Notes under the pieces: generated by a model
The model's input: the letters and a program-made list of their open reading frames with translations, nothing else
The model's database searches: none
What the model was told of the DNA's origin: nothing
Made by a program: the position numbers and the translations under genes
Source of the DNA: CAZLMW01 sp964560875
Lineage (GTDB): Bacteria > Myxococcota_A > UBA9042
Assembly: GCA_964560875.1 (NCBI GenBank)
Contig: CAZLMW010000022.1
Location: 1-64,000 of the forward strand
Direction: 5' to 3'
Length of the DNA: 64,000 nt
Shown: piece after piece, positions 52,352 through 61,266 of the stretch
How positions within the stretch are numbered: the first letter of the stretch is position 1
Layout: the number at the start of each line of letters is the position of its first letter

Positions 52352-54904
52352 TCACAAGATCTGTTCTTCGTTCGGCTGTGCTTGGGGCAGTTGTTTCTGG
52401 CGAAGGCGTTCCTCTCGCTGCCGGTCGTAGCGGCGCAGGGCCTCGATCGGCTCCCAGCGGAGCATCGTGTTGATGAGGGCGTCGAGCTCGGCCACCGGGT
52501 AGCCGCGTGGATCGAGGCGGCGGTGCCAAACCTGGGAGATGTAAAACGCCTTCAACTGGGGCGCGGCGCGCAGGGCGACCATCAGCTCGTGGCGCGCACG
52601 GGGCCAAGGGCCACAATGTAGCAGGGAGATGGCGTAGCGACGTTTGTCGGCGGCGGCGTGGGTGCCACGGGATTCGGCGACGCGACGGTAGTTGGGCAGG
52701 GCTTTGCAGGGCTCGCCGGCGAGCGACCATGCGTCGCCCGCGGACCGTGAAAAGCGCGGGATAAGAACGCTCTTGGTCGACTCCTGCTTGCGTGCCTTGC
52801 GCTGCCAGTAAGCGGAACCCGCCTTCTTGCCGGACGTGTAATCCCAGAGCGGGTAGCGCGTGATCATCACCTCCCACGTTTTGGCGGCATCGGCCCAGCG
52901 CCCCGTCTTCTCGAGCGCCTGGACCAGCGCGTGGTGCAACCGCATGTTCGCTCGCCCGGTCCAGGTGCCATCGAGCGTCGGGTTGTCGTGCTGGGGCCAG
53001 AGCGTGGCGACGACCTTGTCGTGTTCGCCGCGATGGGCGTGCCAGTCGGCGCGCAGGGTCAGCGCGTGCAGCGCGTCGGGCTTGAATTGCAGGGTGCGGT
53101 CGATGGCGGCGTTCATCGCGTCGTTTCGCCCCGCGCGGGCGTTGAACATGGCGAGGTTGACCCACGCGTTGAGCAACGTCGGATACCAACGCAGCGCCTC
53201 TTCGGTTGCCTCGACGGCCCGTACGGGATCGCCGCTCCGCAAGGCGCCAAGGCCGAGCAAGAAGTGGTTTTCGAAGTTGCCGGGGTGCAGCGAAACCGCT
53301 TGCTCCATCAGTTCGACGGCGCGCTTGGGTTTGCCGCGACCGAGCGCCTGGTTCGCTTCGGTGAGCAGCCTGTCTCCCCTGAGCAGGCGCCCGTTTTCCA
53401 CGTGAACGAAGCCGAGGCCGATGACGGCGGCGATGACCAACACCCACTGGCCGGCTCCCGGTGAACGGCGGGCGTTTTCGTCGCCATGGCTGGCGTGTTG
53501 TGCCGCAACCAGACCCGTCCACAAGCACAGGCCAAATAGAGGGGCCGGGAGCTGCAGTGGGAACGAGAACAAGCCGTCTACGACGATCGCCACGATGGCC
53601 ACCACACCGGCGATGGAAACGGCGACCGCGACCGTCGGATCGGGCTGGAGGGCGTCGCCTTCTGCCGGCTCGGAACCCTCGGGTCGCCGTGGCGTCATCG
53701 CTCGGATGGCCAACAAGGCGGTGACGGAGAGCCACGCGAGCAACGCCAGCAAGCCCTGCACGCCGTACTCGGCCGCGACCTGGAGCACGTCCTGGTGCGC
53801 CCGCGTGGGCTGCGTGTCGATCGAGAAGTGGGGATTGCGCTCGCGCTTGGTGATGTAGCGCGGGTAGAGCACGCGCCAGTTGCCTGCGCCGTGACCCCAT
53901 GGGCGGTCCACGATCGCGTTGGCCGTCGCCGTCCACATCACTTTGCGTCGCTGCCAGTCTTTGCGCTGAAAATCGAAACCGGTCGCCACGAGCTCCTTCA
54001 CAGACGCTTGCCGCTTGCGGTCGCCGTGACCGCTGTCGTAGCTGGGCGCCCGCAGAACCCCGCCGAGCATCACCGCAAGTACCAACGCCAGGCCGATTCC
54101 GGCCGCCGCGACCTGCGCGGGACGGCCGAGCCGCTCGGCTGCATGGGCCGCGCTCCCACGCCACTTTGCGATCGCCATCGCCAAGCCAGCCGCGCCGCAG
54201 CCCGCACCCAACCCCGCCCATGCGGCTCGCGTGACCGTCAGGCGCAGGTAATAGCCCTCGATCGCCAGCGCCGTGACGCCAATGGCCGCCGTGGCCACCG
54301 CCAGCGCCCGCTTCTTTGCGCGCCAGTCCGCCCACGCCAGCCCGAGCGCTGCGGCTGCCGCCGGCAAGGTCACGAGCATCCACTGCGCCGCCATGTTGCG
54401 GTTGCCAAAGGCCGAGCCCGGTCGATTGATGCCGACCCACAGCTTCTCATCGGCCGGCAGCAGGGAGTCGATGCCGTGATGTTGTCCGATGCCGATTAGT
54501 GCCACGTACAGCCCGCCGACCGTCATGCCTCCGAGCACCAACCGCAGCCGCCCCGGCCGATCGACCGCCAGCGCCGCGACCGCCGCGATAACGAGCCCCG
54601 CCATCCAACGGTAGCCGTCGGATCTCGCTGCCAGTCCCAGCCCTCCGCCGGTCTGCAAGGGCGCGATGGCCACGCCGATCGCCACGCACGCCGCCATCGC
54701 CAGCAGCGACAAGGCAAACGCTCGCGGCCATCGCCGATACCAACCCGCCGGCGCAAAAGTTGCGTAGGCCAGCGCCGCTGCCGCCGCGCCGTAGGTCAGC
54801 GCAAAGAGCTTGGGCAGCTGGTAGAGGTCGCGAATTCCCGGCAGGACCGCGATACCAATGGCCGCTGCCGCTACACCGAGAACCACCGCAGGCAGTGCCG
54901 TCAT
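52352..54904 (-). CDS. O-antigen-ligase-like membrane protein with TPR tail
   Basis: About 850 residues. The N-terminal half has roughly ten to twelve hydrophobic helices and a large loop with RPGSAFGNRNMAAQWML and, further on, HQDVLQVAAEYG, as in Wzy/WaaL-type O-antigen ligases. A soluble C-terminal region of TPR-like helical repeats follows (LEQAVSLHPGNFENHFLLG, ATEEALRWYPTLLNAWVNL). Such fusions polymerise or ligate surface glycans, the TPR part binding partners. It faces the sphingosine-lyase-like gene tail to tail (19 bp). The start ATG at 54904 was preferred for its signal-anchor-like segment; an earlier ATG at 54976 would overlap the divergent gene. Confidence 0.8.
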   Translation of the reverse strand: MTALPAVVLGVAAAAIGIAVLPGIRDLYQLPKLFALTYGAAAAALAYATFAPAGWYRRWPRAFALSLLAMAACVAIGVAIAPLQTGGGLGLAARSDGYRWMAGLVIAAVAALAVDRPGRLRLVLGGMTVGGLYVALIGIGQHHGIDSLLPADEKLWVGINRPGSAFGNRNMAAQWMLVTLPAAAAALGLAWADWRAKKRALAVATAAIGVTALAIEGYYLRLTVTRAAWAGLGAGCGAAGLAMAIAKWRGSAAHAAERLGRPAQVAAAGIGLALVLAVMLGGVLRAPSYDSGHGDRKRQASVKELVATGFDFQRKDWQRRKVMWTATANAIVDRPWGHGAGNWRVLYPRYITKRERNPHFSIDTQPTRAHQDVLQVAAEYGVQGLLALLAWLSVTALLAIRAMTPRRPEGSEPAEGDALQPDPTVAVAVSIAGVVAIVAIVVDGLFSFPLQLPAPLFGLCLWTGLVAAQHASHGDENARRSPGAGQWVLVIAAVIGLGFVHVENGRLLRGDRLLTEANQALGRGKPKRAVELMEQAVSLHPGNFENHFLLGLGALRSGDPVRAVEATEEALRWYPTLLNAWVNLAMFNARAGRNDAMNAAIDRTLQFKPDALHALTLRADWHAHRGEHDKVVATLWPQHDNPTLDGTWTGRANMRLHHALVQALEKTGRWADAAKTWEVMITRYPLWDYTSGKKAGSAYWQRKARKQESTKSVLIPRFSRSAGDAWSLAGEPCKALPNYRRVAESRGTHAAADKRRYAISLLHCGPWPRARHELMVALRAAPQLKAFYISQVWHRRLDPRGYPVAELDALINTMLRWEPIEALRRYDRQREERLRQKQLPQAQPNEEQIL

Positions 54905-54951
54905 GATGCGCGCCGCCGCCACTGGCAGCCTCCCGGGAGACGAGTTAGGGC

Positions 54952-55737
54952 ATGGACGCCCGCACGATGCCATCACGCGCGCAACTTTGCTTGCTTCCCG
55001 AAAAACCGACGCCGAACATCGTGCTCAACGTCAAGACGCTGCCGATCAGCGGCTCGGTGACGCTCAACGGCAAGCTGCCCGAGCTGGGCTGCAAGTACAC
55101 GAGCGACGGCGTGATGCAGGTGACGTTCAAGGAGACGACGTGGGGCTACACGTTCACGCGGACGCACTACTGCAAGACCGGGGGCTTCACGGCGGGCAGC
55201 AACGGCACGCCGGTGGACGCGAAGAAGGCGGTGGCGTGGAACATGGTGGTCTACCCGGGCACGTACAAGGTGACGGTGTCGGGCTACGACCCGTACGGCA
55301 GCACGTACAAGAACGCGTCGAACCTGCCGACGGTCAAGCAGATCATCCACAAGGCGCTGAAGATCCAGCAGCCAACGCCCAATATCGTGCTCAATGTGCA
55401 GACCATCGCGATCGCAGGGACCGTCACGCTCAATGGCAAACTGCCCGGGATCACCTGCAAATATACGAGCGATGGCGTGATGCAGGTGACGTTCAAGGAG
55501 ACGACCTGGGGCTACACGTTCACCCGCACCAACTACTGCAAGACCGGCGGCTTCAGCGCGGGCAGCAACGGCACGCCAGTCGACGCGAACAAGGCGTTTT
55601 CATGGGCGCTGGTCGTGTATCCGGGAACCTACAGGGTGACGGTGTCGGGCTACGACCCGTACGGCAGCACCTACAAGAACGCGTCCACGTTGCCGACCGT
55701 CGCGCAGATCGTCGTGCCGAAGCTCCTCGTGAAATAG
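54952..55737 (+). CDS. Protein of two near-identical 122-residue repeats
   Basis: 261 residues: a short N-terminal stretch of 18 residues without a signal peptide, then two copies of a 122-residue beta-rich unit (residues 19-140 and 141-261). Each unit has PNIVLNV, CKYTSDGVMQVTFKETTWG, YCKTGGF, GSNGTPVDA and GYDPYGSTYKNAS. The units resemble the repeat modules of large secreted myxobacterial proteins, so this may be a piece of a longer repeat gene cut short, possibly because the assembly collapsed repeats. As written it starts 48 bp from a divergent gene. No catalytic motif is visible. Confidence 0.6.
   Translation: MDARTMPSRAQLCLLPEKPTPNIVLNVKTLPISGSVTLNGKLPELGCKYTSDGVMQVTFKETTWGYTFTRTHYCKTGGFTAGSNGTPVDAKKAVAWNMVVYPGTYKVTVSGYDPYGSTYKNASNLPTVKQIIHKALKIQQPTPNIVLNVQTIAIAGTVTLNGKLPGITCKYTSDGVMQVTFKETTWGYTFTRTNYCKTGGFSAGSNGTPVDANKAFSWALVVYPGTYRVTVSGYDPYGSTYKNASTLPTVAQIVVPKLLVK
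55006..55737 (+). repeat. 366-bp tandem duplication
   Basis: Two direct copies with a 366-bp period (55006-55371 and 55372-55737) cover nearly the whole gene. Long stretches are identical, for example from GTGATGCAGGTGACGTTC onward, so the duplication is recent or homogenised. Confidence 0.85.
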
Positions 55738-55768
55738 CGGCAGGTTCCGCCGCGATGACAAAGCCGGG

Positions 55769-56728
55769 TCACGCCGCGCGGTCGTGCAGATCCCAAGCTC
55801 GAACCACCTGCTTGGGCATGTCGAGTACCGCCGGTTCTGCAATTCGCCGACAAATCAGCCGCAGCTTGTTGGTCCCGATCACAACGCGCCGGAAAGCGTG
55901 CCGGTCGAACAACCCACCTAGCCACTGCGCTGCCCCCGCATGGGGCACGAATCGGCGCACATACGCCTCACCCTTGTACGACAGCGCCGACAACGTCTGT
56001 GTCGCGACGACCTCGAAGCCATAGTTGGGCAACGTCGCGCGCAGCTCGGACTCGGTCATCAGCTGCAGGTGCGTGTACGAGCAGATGTGAGCAGCATAGC
56101 GGGCCGCCGTCGCCGGATCGGACATCGTCGCCGCCGCAGCAAACATCGGAGTCAAGTGCGATGGCGTCGGGACCTCGATGACAAGGTGCCCACCCGGTCG
56201 CAACGCACGGTGAATCGGGGCCAGGAAGCTGTGGTGCGGCCAGACATGCTCGTAGACGTCCCAAAGAGTCGCGATATCAAAACGACCGGCATGCGATTCG
56301 TCGAGCGGACCCACCACGTCGATGCCAGCCTGGCGCAGCGGTTCTTCGTTCAAATCACACACCTCCGATAACGCCGCGTCGTAGCCGGCCAGGAACGCCG
56401 CCCTCGCGAAGGCACCATTGCCACCGCCAACATCGACAAGGGCGCCTCTATCGGGCAGCTGCTCGCGCATCCACGCCAACCCGCTCGCGACGCGAACCTT
56501 CGGATCATGCAGCGGATCGTCGTAGTATTCCTCGACCGGCGTGACCGCGTATTGACTCGCCAGGTCCTCGGGCGCGGGCGGCGCGGAGGTAAACCACGTG
56601 CCATGTGTGCGGCAGCGGCGAATCTCGATCAGCGTGCTGACTCCGCGGCCCCACCACCCGGGCTGCAAATGGCCAAGATCATAAGAAAGAACATGGTCGC
56701 TGGGACCCCCACAAAGGCGGCAATACAT
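55769..56728 (-). CDS. SAM-dependent methyltransferase with Cys-rich N-terminus
   Basis: The ATG at 56728 has TGGAG upstream and gives 319 residues, so the gene is complete despite the gap 11 bp upstream. The N-terminus has a CxxC pair (YCRLCGG) and H/C residues of the methyltransf_13-like zinc finger. The Rossmann core then follows: ALVDVGGGNGAFARAAF (motif I), LWDVYEHVWPH, and a C-terminal beta region. Proteins of this class methylate sugars or natural-product intermediates. Its target is unknown; the neighbour upstream is lost in the gap. Confidence 0.8.
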   Translation of the reverse strand: MYCRLCGGPSDHVLSYDLGHLQPGWWGRGVSTLIEIRRCRTHGTWFTSAPPAPEDLASQYAVTPVEEYYDDPLHDPKVRVASGLAWMREQLPDRGALVDVGGGNGAFARAAFLAGYDAALSEVCDLNEEPLRQAGIDVVGPLDESHAGRFDIATLWDVYEHVWPHHSFLAPIHRALRPGGHLVIEVPTPSHLTPMFAAAATMSDPATAARYAAHICSYTHLQLMTESELRATLPNYGFEVVATQTLSALSYKGEAYVRRFVPHAGAAQWLGGLFDRHAFRRVVIGTNKLRLICRRIAEPAVLDMPKQVVRAWDLHDRAA

Positions 56729-56739
56729 CGCAAACTCCA

Positions 56740-56839
56740 NNNNNNNNNNNNNNNNNNNNNNNNNNNNNNNNNNNNNNNNNNNNNNNNNNNNNNNNNNNNN
56801 NNNNNNNNNNNNNNNNNNNNNNNNNNNNNNNNNNNNNNN
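56740..56839. other. Assembly gap of 100 N
   Basis: Exactly 100 unknown bases between the methyltransferase start and folE. The gap probably removed a gene or promoter; the 160 bp to its right hold no supported gene. Confidence 0.99.
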
Positions 56840-57000
56840 ATCCGCACTGCAAATCCGCAATACTCAAGGCGTTTCCGCCACGAGAGCCCGATCGCAAAAT
56901 GGGTGGAGTTTCGACGCGAGAAGGTTCACGCGAAGAGCAAAATTCACATGGACACACGCCCCAGCCATTTGCTAGGGGCGCCGCGCCACGCTCGCGCGCG

Positions 57001-57561
57001 CTAACCGATCATCGGGTGACGGCCCTGGATCAACGACATGAGCTCGGCGCGTGACGTCGAGTTGCTGCGGAACTCACCGAACATCGCGCTGGTCACCGTA
57101 ATCGCGTTGGGTTTCTGCACGCCGCGCACAACCATGCACAGGTGCGTCGCCTCCATGATGACGGCGACTCCAACCGGCTCGAGCGCCTCCTGCAGAGCCA
57201 GCGCCACCTGGGTCGTGAGCCGCTCCTGGACCTGCAAACGACGGGCAAAGACGTCGACGGCACGCGCCAACTTGCTCAGCCCGACGACCTTGCCGTTGGG
57301 GATGTAGGCGACATGCGCCTTTCCCATGAACGGCAGCATGTGATGCTCGCACAAGCTCGAAAAATCGATGTCCTTGACCAGCACGATCTCCTGGTTCTGC
57401 ACCGTGAACAGCGCCGACTTGAGGATCTCGATCGCGTCCTCGTTATAACCCTTGGTCATAAACCGCATCGCCTTGGCGACGCGGTGCGGTGTCTTGACGA
57501 GGCCCTCGCGGTTGGGGTCCTCGCCGAGCTCTGTCAGCACGTTGCGAAACAACTCTTCCAC
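57001..57561 (-). CDS. folE: GTP cyclohydrolase I
   Basis: The 186-residue enzyme converts GTP to dihydroneopterin triphosphate at the start of folate or pterin synthesis. It matches the type IA family: LGEDPNREGLVKTPHRVA, SSLCEHHMLPF with the zinc Cys and two His, GLSKLARAVDVFARRLQVQERLT, and ATHLCMVVRGVQKP. I chose GTG at 57561, which has GGAG just before it and gives the length of B. subtilis FolE; a TTG 111 bp upstream would add an unlikely tail. It is transcribed divergently from the adenylate cyclase. Confidence 0.9.
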   Translation of the reverse strand: MEELFRNVLTELGEDPNREGLVKTPHRVAKAMRFMTKGYNEDAIEILKSALFTVQNQEIVLVKDIDFSSLCEHHMLPFMGKAHVAYIPNGKVVGLSKLARAVDVFARRLQVQERLTTQVALALQEALEPVGVAVIMEATHLCMVVRGVQKPNAITVTSAMFGEFRSNSTSRAELMSLIQGRHPMIG

Positions 57562-57808
57562 GTTCTTCTCCGATCTGCCGTGCGTCCCGCCGAGCTGAGG
57601 AACCAAGGGGCGCTGGGCGGCGGAATCTAGCGAACCGAGGCCAATGATCAAGCCGTCGCGGCGATCGTCCAACGAAACCCGCGCGCTACGGCGCGACCGC
57701 CATGCGACAACCAGCGTCTTGGCGTTTGTGGCGGCCCGCCAGAACTAACAACACCCCGTGCTTTGCGGTAGCGTACGGTCGTCCAAACCACAGCTGCGTC
57801 ACGAGTCG
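57562..57808. promoter_or_regulatory. Divergent region between folE and the cyclase gene
   Basis: About 250 bp that should hold promoters for both genes. No clear -35/-10 pair, operator palindrome or small gene could be identified. A partial in-frame extension of folE runs into it. Confidence 0.3.
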
Positions 57809-59146
57809 ATGGCCAACACCAAGAGCACCCCATCCGGCGGATTTGAACCCGAGGACCTCGACACCGGCACTGTCGGCGACTTCGAGGTCAGCCGGCTTAC
57901 CGCCGAGTTCAAGGACGAAGAACTCGAGGCCGAGTTCGATCGCAAGCTCTACGAGGTCATCCACGCCAAGGAGACGCCGCCCAACGTCCTGTCGGCGCTG
58001 ATCATCTACATCGTGCTGGGATTGCTCGACTACGAGGTGGTTGGGCGCGTCTTCGAATACGCGGCTTGGCTTCGCTACGGCGTCATGGTTCCGGTCATGG
58101 CCACGCTTTGGGTGATCGCGCTCTCCAAGCACCTGCGCGGTGTGCGACCCGCCGTGCCGATCCTGATTTCATGGCTGGGCACAGCGCACTTCCTTGCTGT
58201 CGGGCTCGAAGCGGGCGGCACCGAAGGCATCCTCTACCAGTTTTTCTCCGTGCTGCTGGTGCTGCTGCCGCCCCTCATTGGTCGGTCCACCGTCAAAGAG
58301 GCGTTCATCAACGGCGCGGGCTGCATGGTGATCCTCAACCTGGCCATGTTGATGCACGGCGACCCGCACCCGACGGTGTGGCTATTCATCGCGGCAACAT
58401 TCGCGATTTGTTGGGGTTACGGCACGTACGGCGCGTGGATCTATCACATGGCCGCGCACCACGATTTTTGGCAGGGACGCATCATCGAATGGCAGATGGA
58501 AGAGCTCGCCGCCGAACGGAATGAGTCCGAACGGCTCTTGCTCAACGTGCTGCCCCGCTCGATCGCCGAACGCCTCAAGTCAGGCGAACAACAAATCGCC
58601 GACTCGTACCGCACCGTCACCGTGCTCTTCGCCGACATCAGCGGCTTCACGGTGTATTCGGCCAAGGTGACGCCTGAGCAGCTCGTGGCCCGGTTGAACG
58701 CCATTTTTACGGCCTTTGACGACATGATCGAGGTTTACGGGCTCGAAAAGATCAAGACCATCGGCGATGCCTACATGATCGCCGGCGGACTGCCCGAGGA
58801 ATGTGAAGACCACGCCGATCGGGTCGCTGGTTTTGCGCTCGGCATGCTGCGCGTCATCGACCGCATAAACGTTGAGACCGGTGAGACGTTCGCGATGCGC
58901 ATCGGTATGCACAGCGGTCCGGTCGTGGCTGGCGTGATCGGCAAGCACAAGTTCACGTACGACCTGTGGGGCGACACCGTAAACACGGCGAGCCGCATGG
59001 AGAGCCACGGGGCCAAGGGCAAGATCCAGCTCAGTGAAGCGGCCGCCCAAGCGCTCAGCGACAAGTACGAAGTGGTCGACCGGGGCACCATCGACGTCAA
59101 AGGCAAAGGCGAGATGAAGACGTTCTGGCTGGAAGGTGAGAAGTGA
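57809..59146 (+). CDS. Membrane-bound class III adenylate cyclase
   Basis: About 445 residues: a cytoplasmic N-part, about six hydrophobic segments (for example VLSALIIYIVLGLL, WLFIAATFAICWGYG), an amphipathic linker and a C-terminal cyclase domain from about residue 265. Metal Asp276 (VLFADISGF) and Asp320 (IKTIGDAYM) are present, with the adenine-selective Lys (EKIKT) and Asp (LWGDTVN). NTASRMES supplies the transition-state Asn/Arg. It should make cAMP in response to a membrane signal. A 4-bp overlap with the next gene (GTGA) makes an operon with a Cys-rich lipoprotein. Confidence 0.9.
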   Translation: MANTKSTPSGGFEPEDLDTGTVGDFEVSRLTAEFKDEELEAEFDRKLYEVIHAKETPPNVLSALIIYIVLGLLDYEVVGRVFEYAAWLRYGVMVPVMATLWVIALSKHLRGVRPAVPILISWLGTAHFLAVGLEAGGTEGILYQFFSVLLVLLPPLIGRSTVKEAFINGAGCMVILNLAMLMHGDPHPTVWLFIAATFAICWGYGTYGAWIYHMAAHHDFWQGRIIEWQMEELAAERNESERLLLNVLPRSIAERLKSGEQQIADSYRTVTVLFADISGFTVYSAKVTPEQLVARLNAIFTAFDDMIEVYGLEKIKTIGDAYMIAGGLPEECEDHADRVAGFALGMLRVIDRINVETGETFAMRIGMHSGPVVAGVIGKHKFTYDLWGDTVNTASRMESHGAKGKIQLSEAAAQALSDKYEVVDRGTIDVKGKGEMKTFWLEGEK

Positions 59147-60612
59147 AGACGTGGCCCCCCTTTGCACGCGCGGTGGTCGCGGCGTGTATGGCGTTTTGCT
59201 GGACCGGATGCGCGGGCGATTCGACCAACCAGGACAGCGGCGAAAAAGACGCCGGTGCCGAGACCTTTCAAGCCGAGGACGGAGGCCCCACGGCCGGCAA
59301 AGCATGCGATGACTGCGCCAAGGACAGCGACTGCGGCCCGGGGCTGACGTGCGACAAGCCCGCGTTCGTCTGCAAGACGCCCAAGCAGGTTAAGGCGGGC
59401 GCGCCTGTGTGCGATATCGATTGCTTCGAGTCCGACTTCTGCAAGGACGAAGGGCTGTGCACCATCGATGGGCTGGTCTGCAAAGCCACCAAGCTCGCCC
59501 ACTGCGTCGGCTCCAAGGCATGCCGCGAAAACGGCGCCTGCACACCCGATGAGGGCAAGTGCCAGGTCACCAACGACGCCGACTGCAAACAATCAACCGC
59601 CTGCACCACCGACGGCAAGTGCACGGCAAAGGACGGCGCCTGCACCAAGACATCGGGCGTCAAGTGCGGTGACGGCAAGTGCGAGGGCTCCGAGACCAAG
59701 CAGACCTGCCCCAAGGACTGCGGTCCGGTCGGCGGGGATCCGTGCCCCTGCGGCGCCGGCGTATGCGGTGTCAAACCCGGCTGTCCCAATGACTGCGGCG
59801 GCTGTTCGGGCGGCAAAAAGTGCTTCGCCAACGCGTGCTCGGACGCCAAGTGCAAGCTGCCGGCGGCGTGGCCCAAGGACGTGCAGCGGGTGACCAAGCT
59901 GACGATGCTCAACCACCAAAAGGGATGTGATCTCGACGACACCGGCAAGCCCAACAATATGCTCGGCAAGCTCCTCAAGGTGTATTCGTTCGTCAATGAG
60001 CACGCCTTCAACGCGCTCAATTCCCACACCCTCAACCTGCTGTTGAAGTCCGATGACTATGCGTCCAATGGCAAGGCGTTTTCCATCGAGCTGCTCGACG
60101 CCAACCTCGACCCGGCGGCCAAGGGCAGCTGTGACGCCACCTTCGGGCCGTGCAAATACGTCGTCAAAGCGCACAGCTACAACCACTTGGCCAAGTCCGC
60201 TGAGTGCCCACCGCGCACCAAGGTCACCGGCGCCAAGGTCACCGGCGGCAAGCTGGTCGCGGGCGGGGCTGGAAACGCCCTGGACATCGCGGTCTATGTC
60301 GTCGGCGTGCCCCTCGTGGTCAAGATGCAGATGGTCACCATGTCGGGCACGGTCAGCGGCGGGTCCGAGTGGCAGACGACAACCGGCGGCATGCTCTGCG
60401 GCGCCGTGCCAGCGACCGAGATCCAAAAGGCCGTCGATTCGCTGCCGGAAAGCGCGCTGAAGGGCACCGGGTTCACCAAGAAGAAGGTCAACGAGCTCGT
60501 GGCCGGCCTGTTCAAGCCCGACATCGACACCGACGGCGACGGCAAATACGACGCGATGAGCGCGGCGTGGGCGTTCGAGAGCGGCAAGGCGATCGCGATC
60601 GGAACCGACTGA
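59143..60612 (+). CDS. Cys-rich lipoprotein co-transcribed with the cyclase
   Basis: 489 residues; GTG start overlapping the cyclase stop. The lipoprotein signal ends CWTGC. Residues about 50-240 hold several Cys-rich modules (CDDCAKDSDCGPGLTCD, CGDGKCEGSETKQTCPKDCG), of the kind seen in the large lipoprotein at 3069. The rest is a beta-rich domain (about 255-450) followed by a DTDGDGKYD stretch that could bind calcium. Being coupled to a membrane cyclase, it might be the extracellular sensor or its partner; this is inference. Confidence 0.75.
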   Translation: MKTWPPFARAVVAACMAFCWTGCAGDSTNQDSGEKDAGAETFQAEDGGPTAGKACDDCAKDSDCGPGLTCDKPAFVCKTPKQVKAGAPVCDIDCFESDFCKDEGLCTIDGLVCKATKLAHCVGSKACRENGACTPDEGKCQVTNDADCKQSTACTTDGKCTAKDGACTKTSGVKCGDGKCEGSETKQTCPKDCGPVGGDPCPCGAGVCGVKPGCPNDCGGCSGGKKCFANACSDAKCKLPAAWPKDVQRVTKLTMLNHQKGCDLDDTGKPNNMLGKLLKVYSFVNEHAFNALNSHTLNLLLKSDDYASNGKAFSIELLDANLDPAAKGSCDATFGPCKYVVKAHSYNHLAKSAECPPRTKVTGAKVTGGKLVAGGAGNALDIAVYVVGVPLVVKMQMVTMSGTVSGGSEWQTTTGGMLCGAVPATEIQKAVDSLPESALKGTGFTKKKVNELVAGLFKPDIDTDGDGKYDAMSAAWAFESGKAIAIGTD

Positions 60613-60616
60613 CCCG

Positions 60617-60632
60617 GCCTCTGCTTGGAGGC
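60617..60632. terminator. Possible hairpin between convergent genes
   Basis: GCCTC, a 6-nt loop and GAGGC form a 5-bp stem just after the lipoprotein stop, in the 33-bp gap before a leftward gene. No T-run; weak evidence for bidirectional termination. Confidence 0.3.
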
Positions 60633-60645
60633 GCGCAATCGCGGC

Positions 60646-61260
60646 TCAGGTGGACCTTCTGCCGCGGCTTTTCATCAACACGATTGCGCCGACGACGCCG
60701 TTGATTGCGGCTGCGACCCACACGGTTCTTTGTTGACCGAGCGCGCCCATGAACATCGTGGCTGTGACGAACGCGGCGGCCGCGGACCCGAGCGTGTTCA
60801 CGAAGTAGAGGCGGCCGACCGCGTGGCCGACATTGCCGGTACCGCGCACGGTATGCGTGACGAGCAACGGCAAAGTTGCGCCCATCATCGAAGTTGGCAA
60901 GACGACGAGCGCGAAGGTGATGGCGAAGACGGCGGGCGTTGCGACACCGGCCGTTGACTCTCCCACAGCGCGAAAGACGGCGAGTGAGACAGCGCCGAGC
61001 GCTCCGATACCGAGCTCGATGCCTCCGAACCAGCGCAGCAGATCGACCCCAGGTCGCGCCGACAGTCTGCCGCCCGCGAGGCTGCCCGTACCCAACCCGA
61101 GCATGAATGCGGCCACAACGACGGTGACCGATTCGATGTTGACGCCGAAAACCGTGAGCAGCGCCCGCTGCCACACGACCTGGTAGACCAGGGCTGCGAA
61201 GCCGGACGCCGCGAAGAGCGCGTAGAGCAACGGGGTGGCGAGTTTGGACTCGGACGTCAT
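60646..61260 (-). CDS. Membrane half of a spermidine-synthase-like protein
   Basis: A 204-residue membrane protein with about six hydrophobic segments. The N-terminus (ASGFAALVYQVVWQRALLTVFG, FMLGLGTGSLAGGRLS) is highly typical of the membrane domain that precedes a spermidine/spermine synthase domain in fused proteins. Here the soluble methyltransferase-like domain is missing and the protein ends after ALGQQRTVW and a last helix. It could be a free-standing transporter-like module or a truncated gene. It is 6 bp upstream of nothing on its own strand; its start lies next to the phoR stop. Confidence 0.7.
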   Translation of the reverse strand: MTSESKLATPLLYALFAASGFAALVYQVVWQRALLTVFGVNIESVTVVVAAFMLGLGTGSLAGGRLSARPGVDLLRWFGGIELGIGALGAVSLAVFRAVGESTAGVATPAVFAITFALVVLPTSMMGATLPLLVTHTVRGTGNVGHAVGRLYFVNTLGSAAAAFVTATMFMGALGQQRTVWVAAAINGVVGAIVLMKSRGRRST

Positions 61261-61266
61261 CGCCGG

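Noticed and set aside
52344..54440. A second long minus-strand open frame within the O-antigen ligase gene
   Set aside because: It is Arg-rich, lacks hydrophobic helices and is a shadow of the real gene in another frame.
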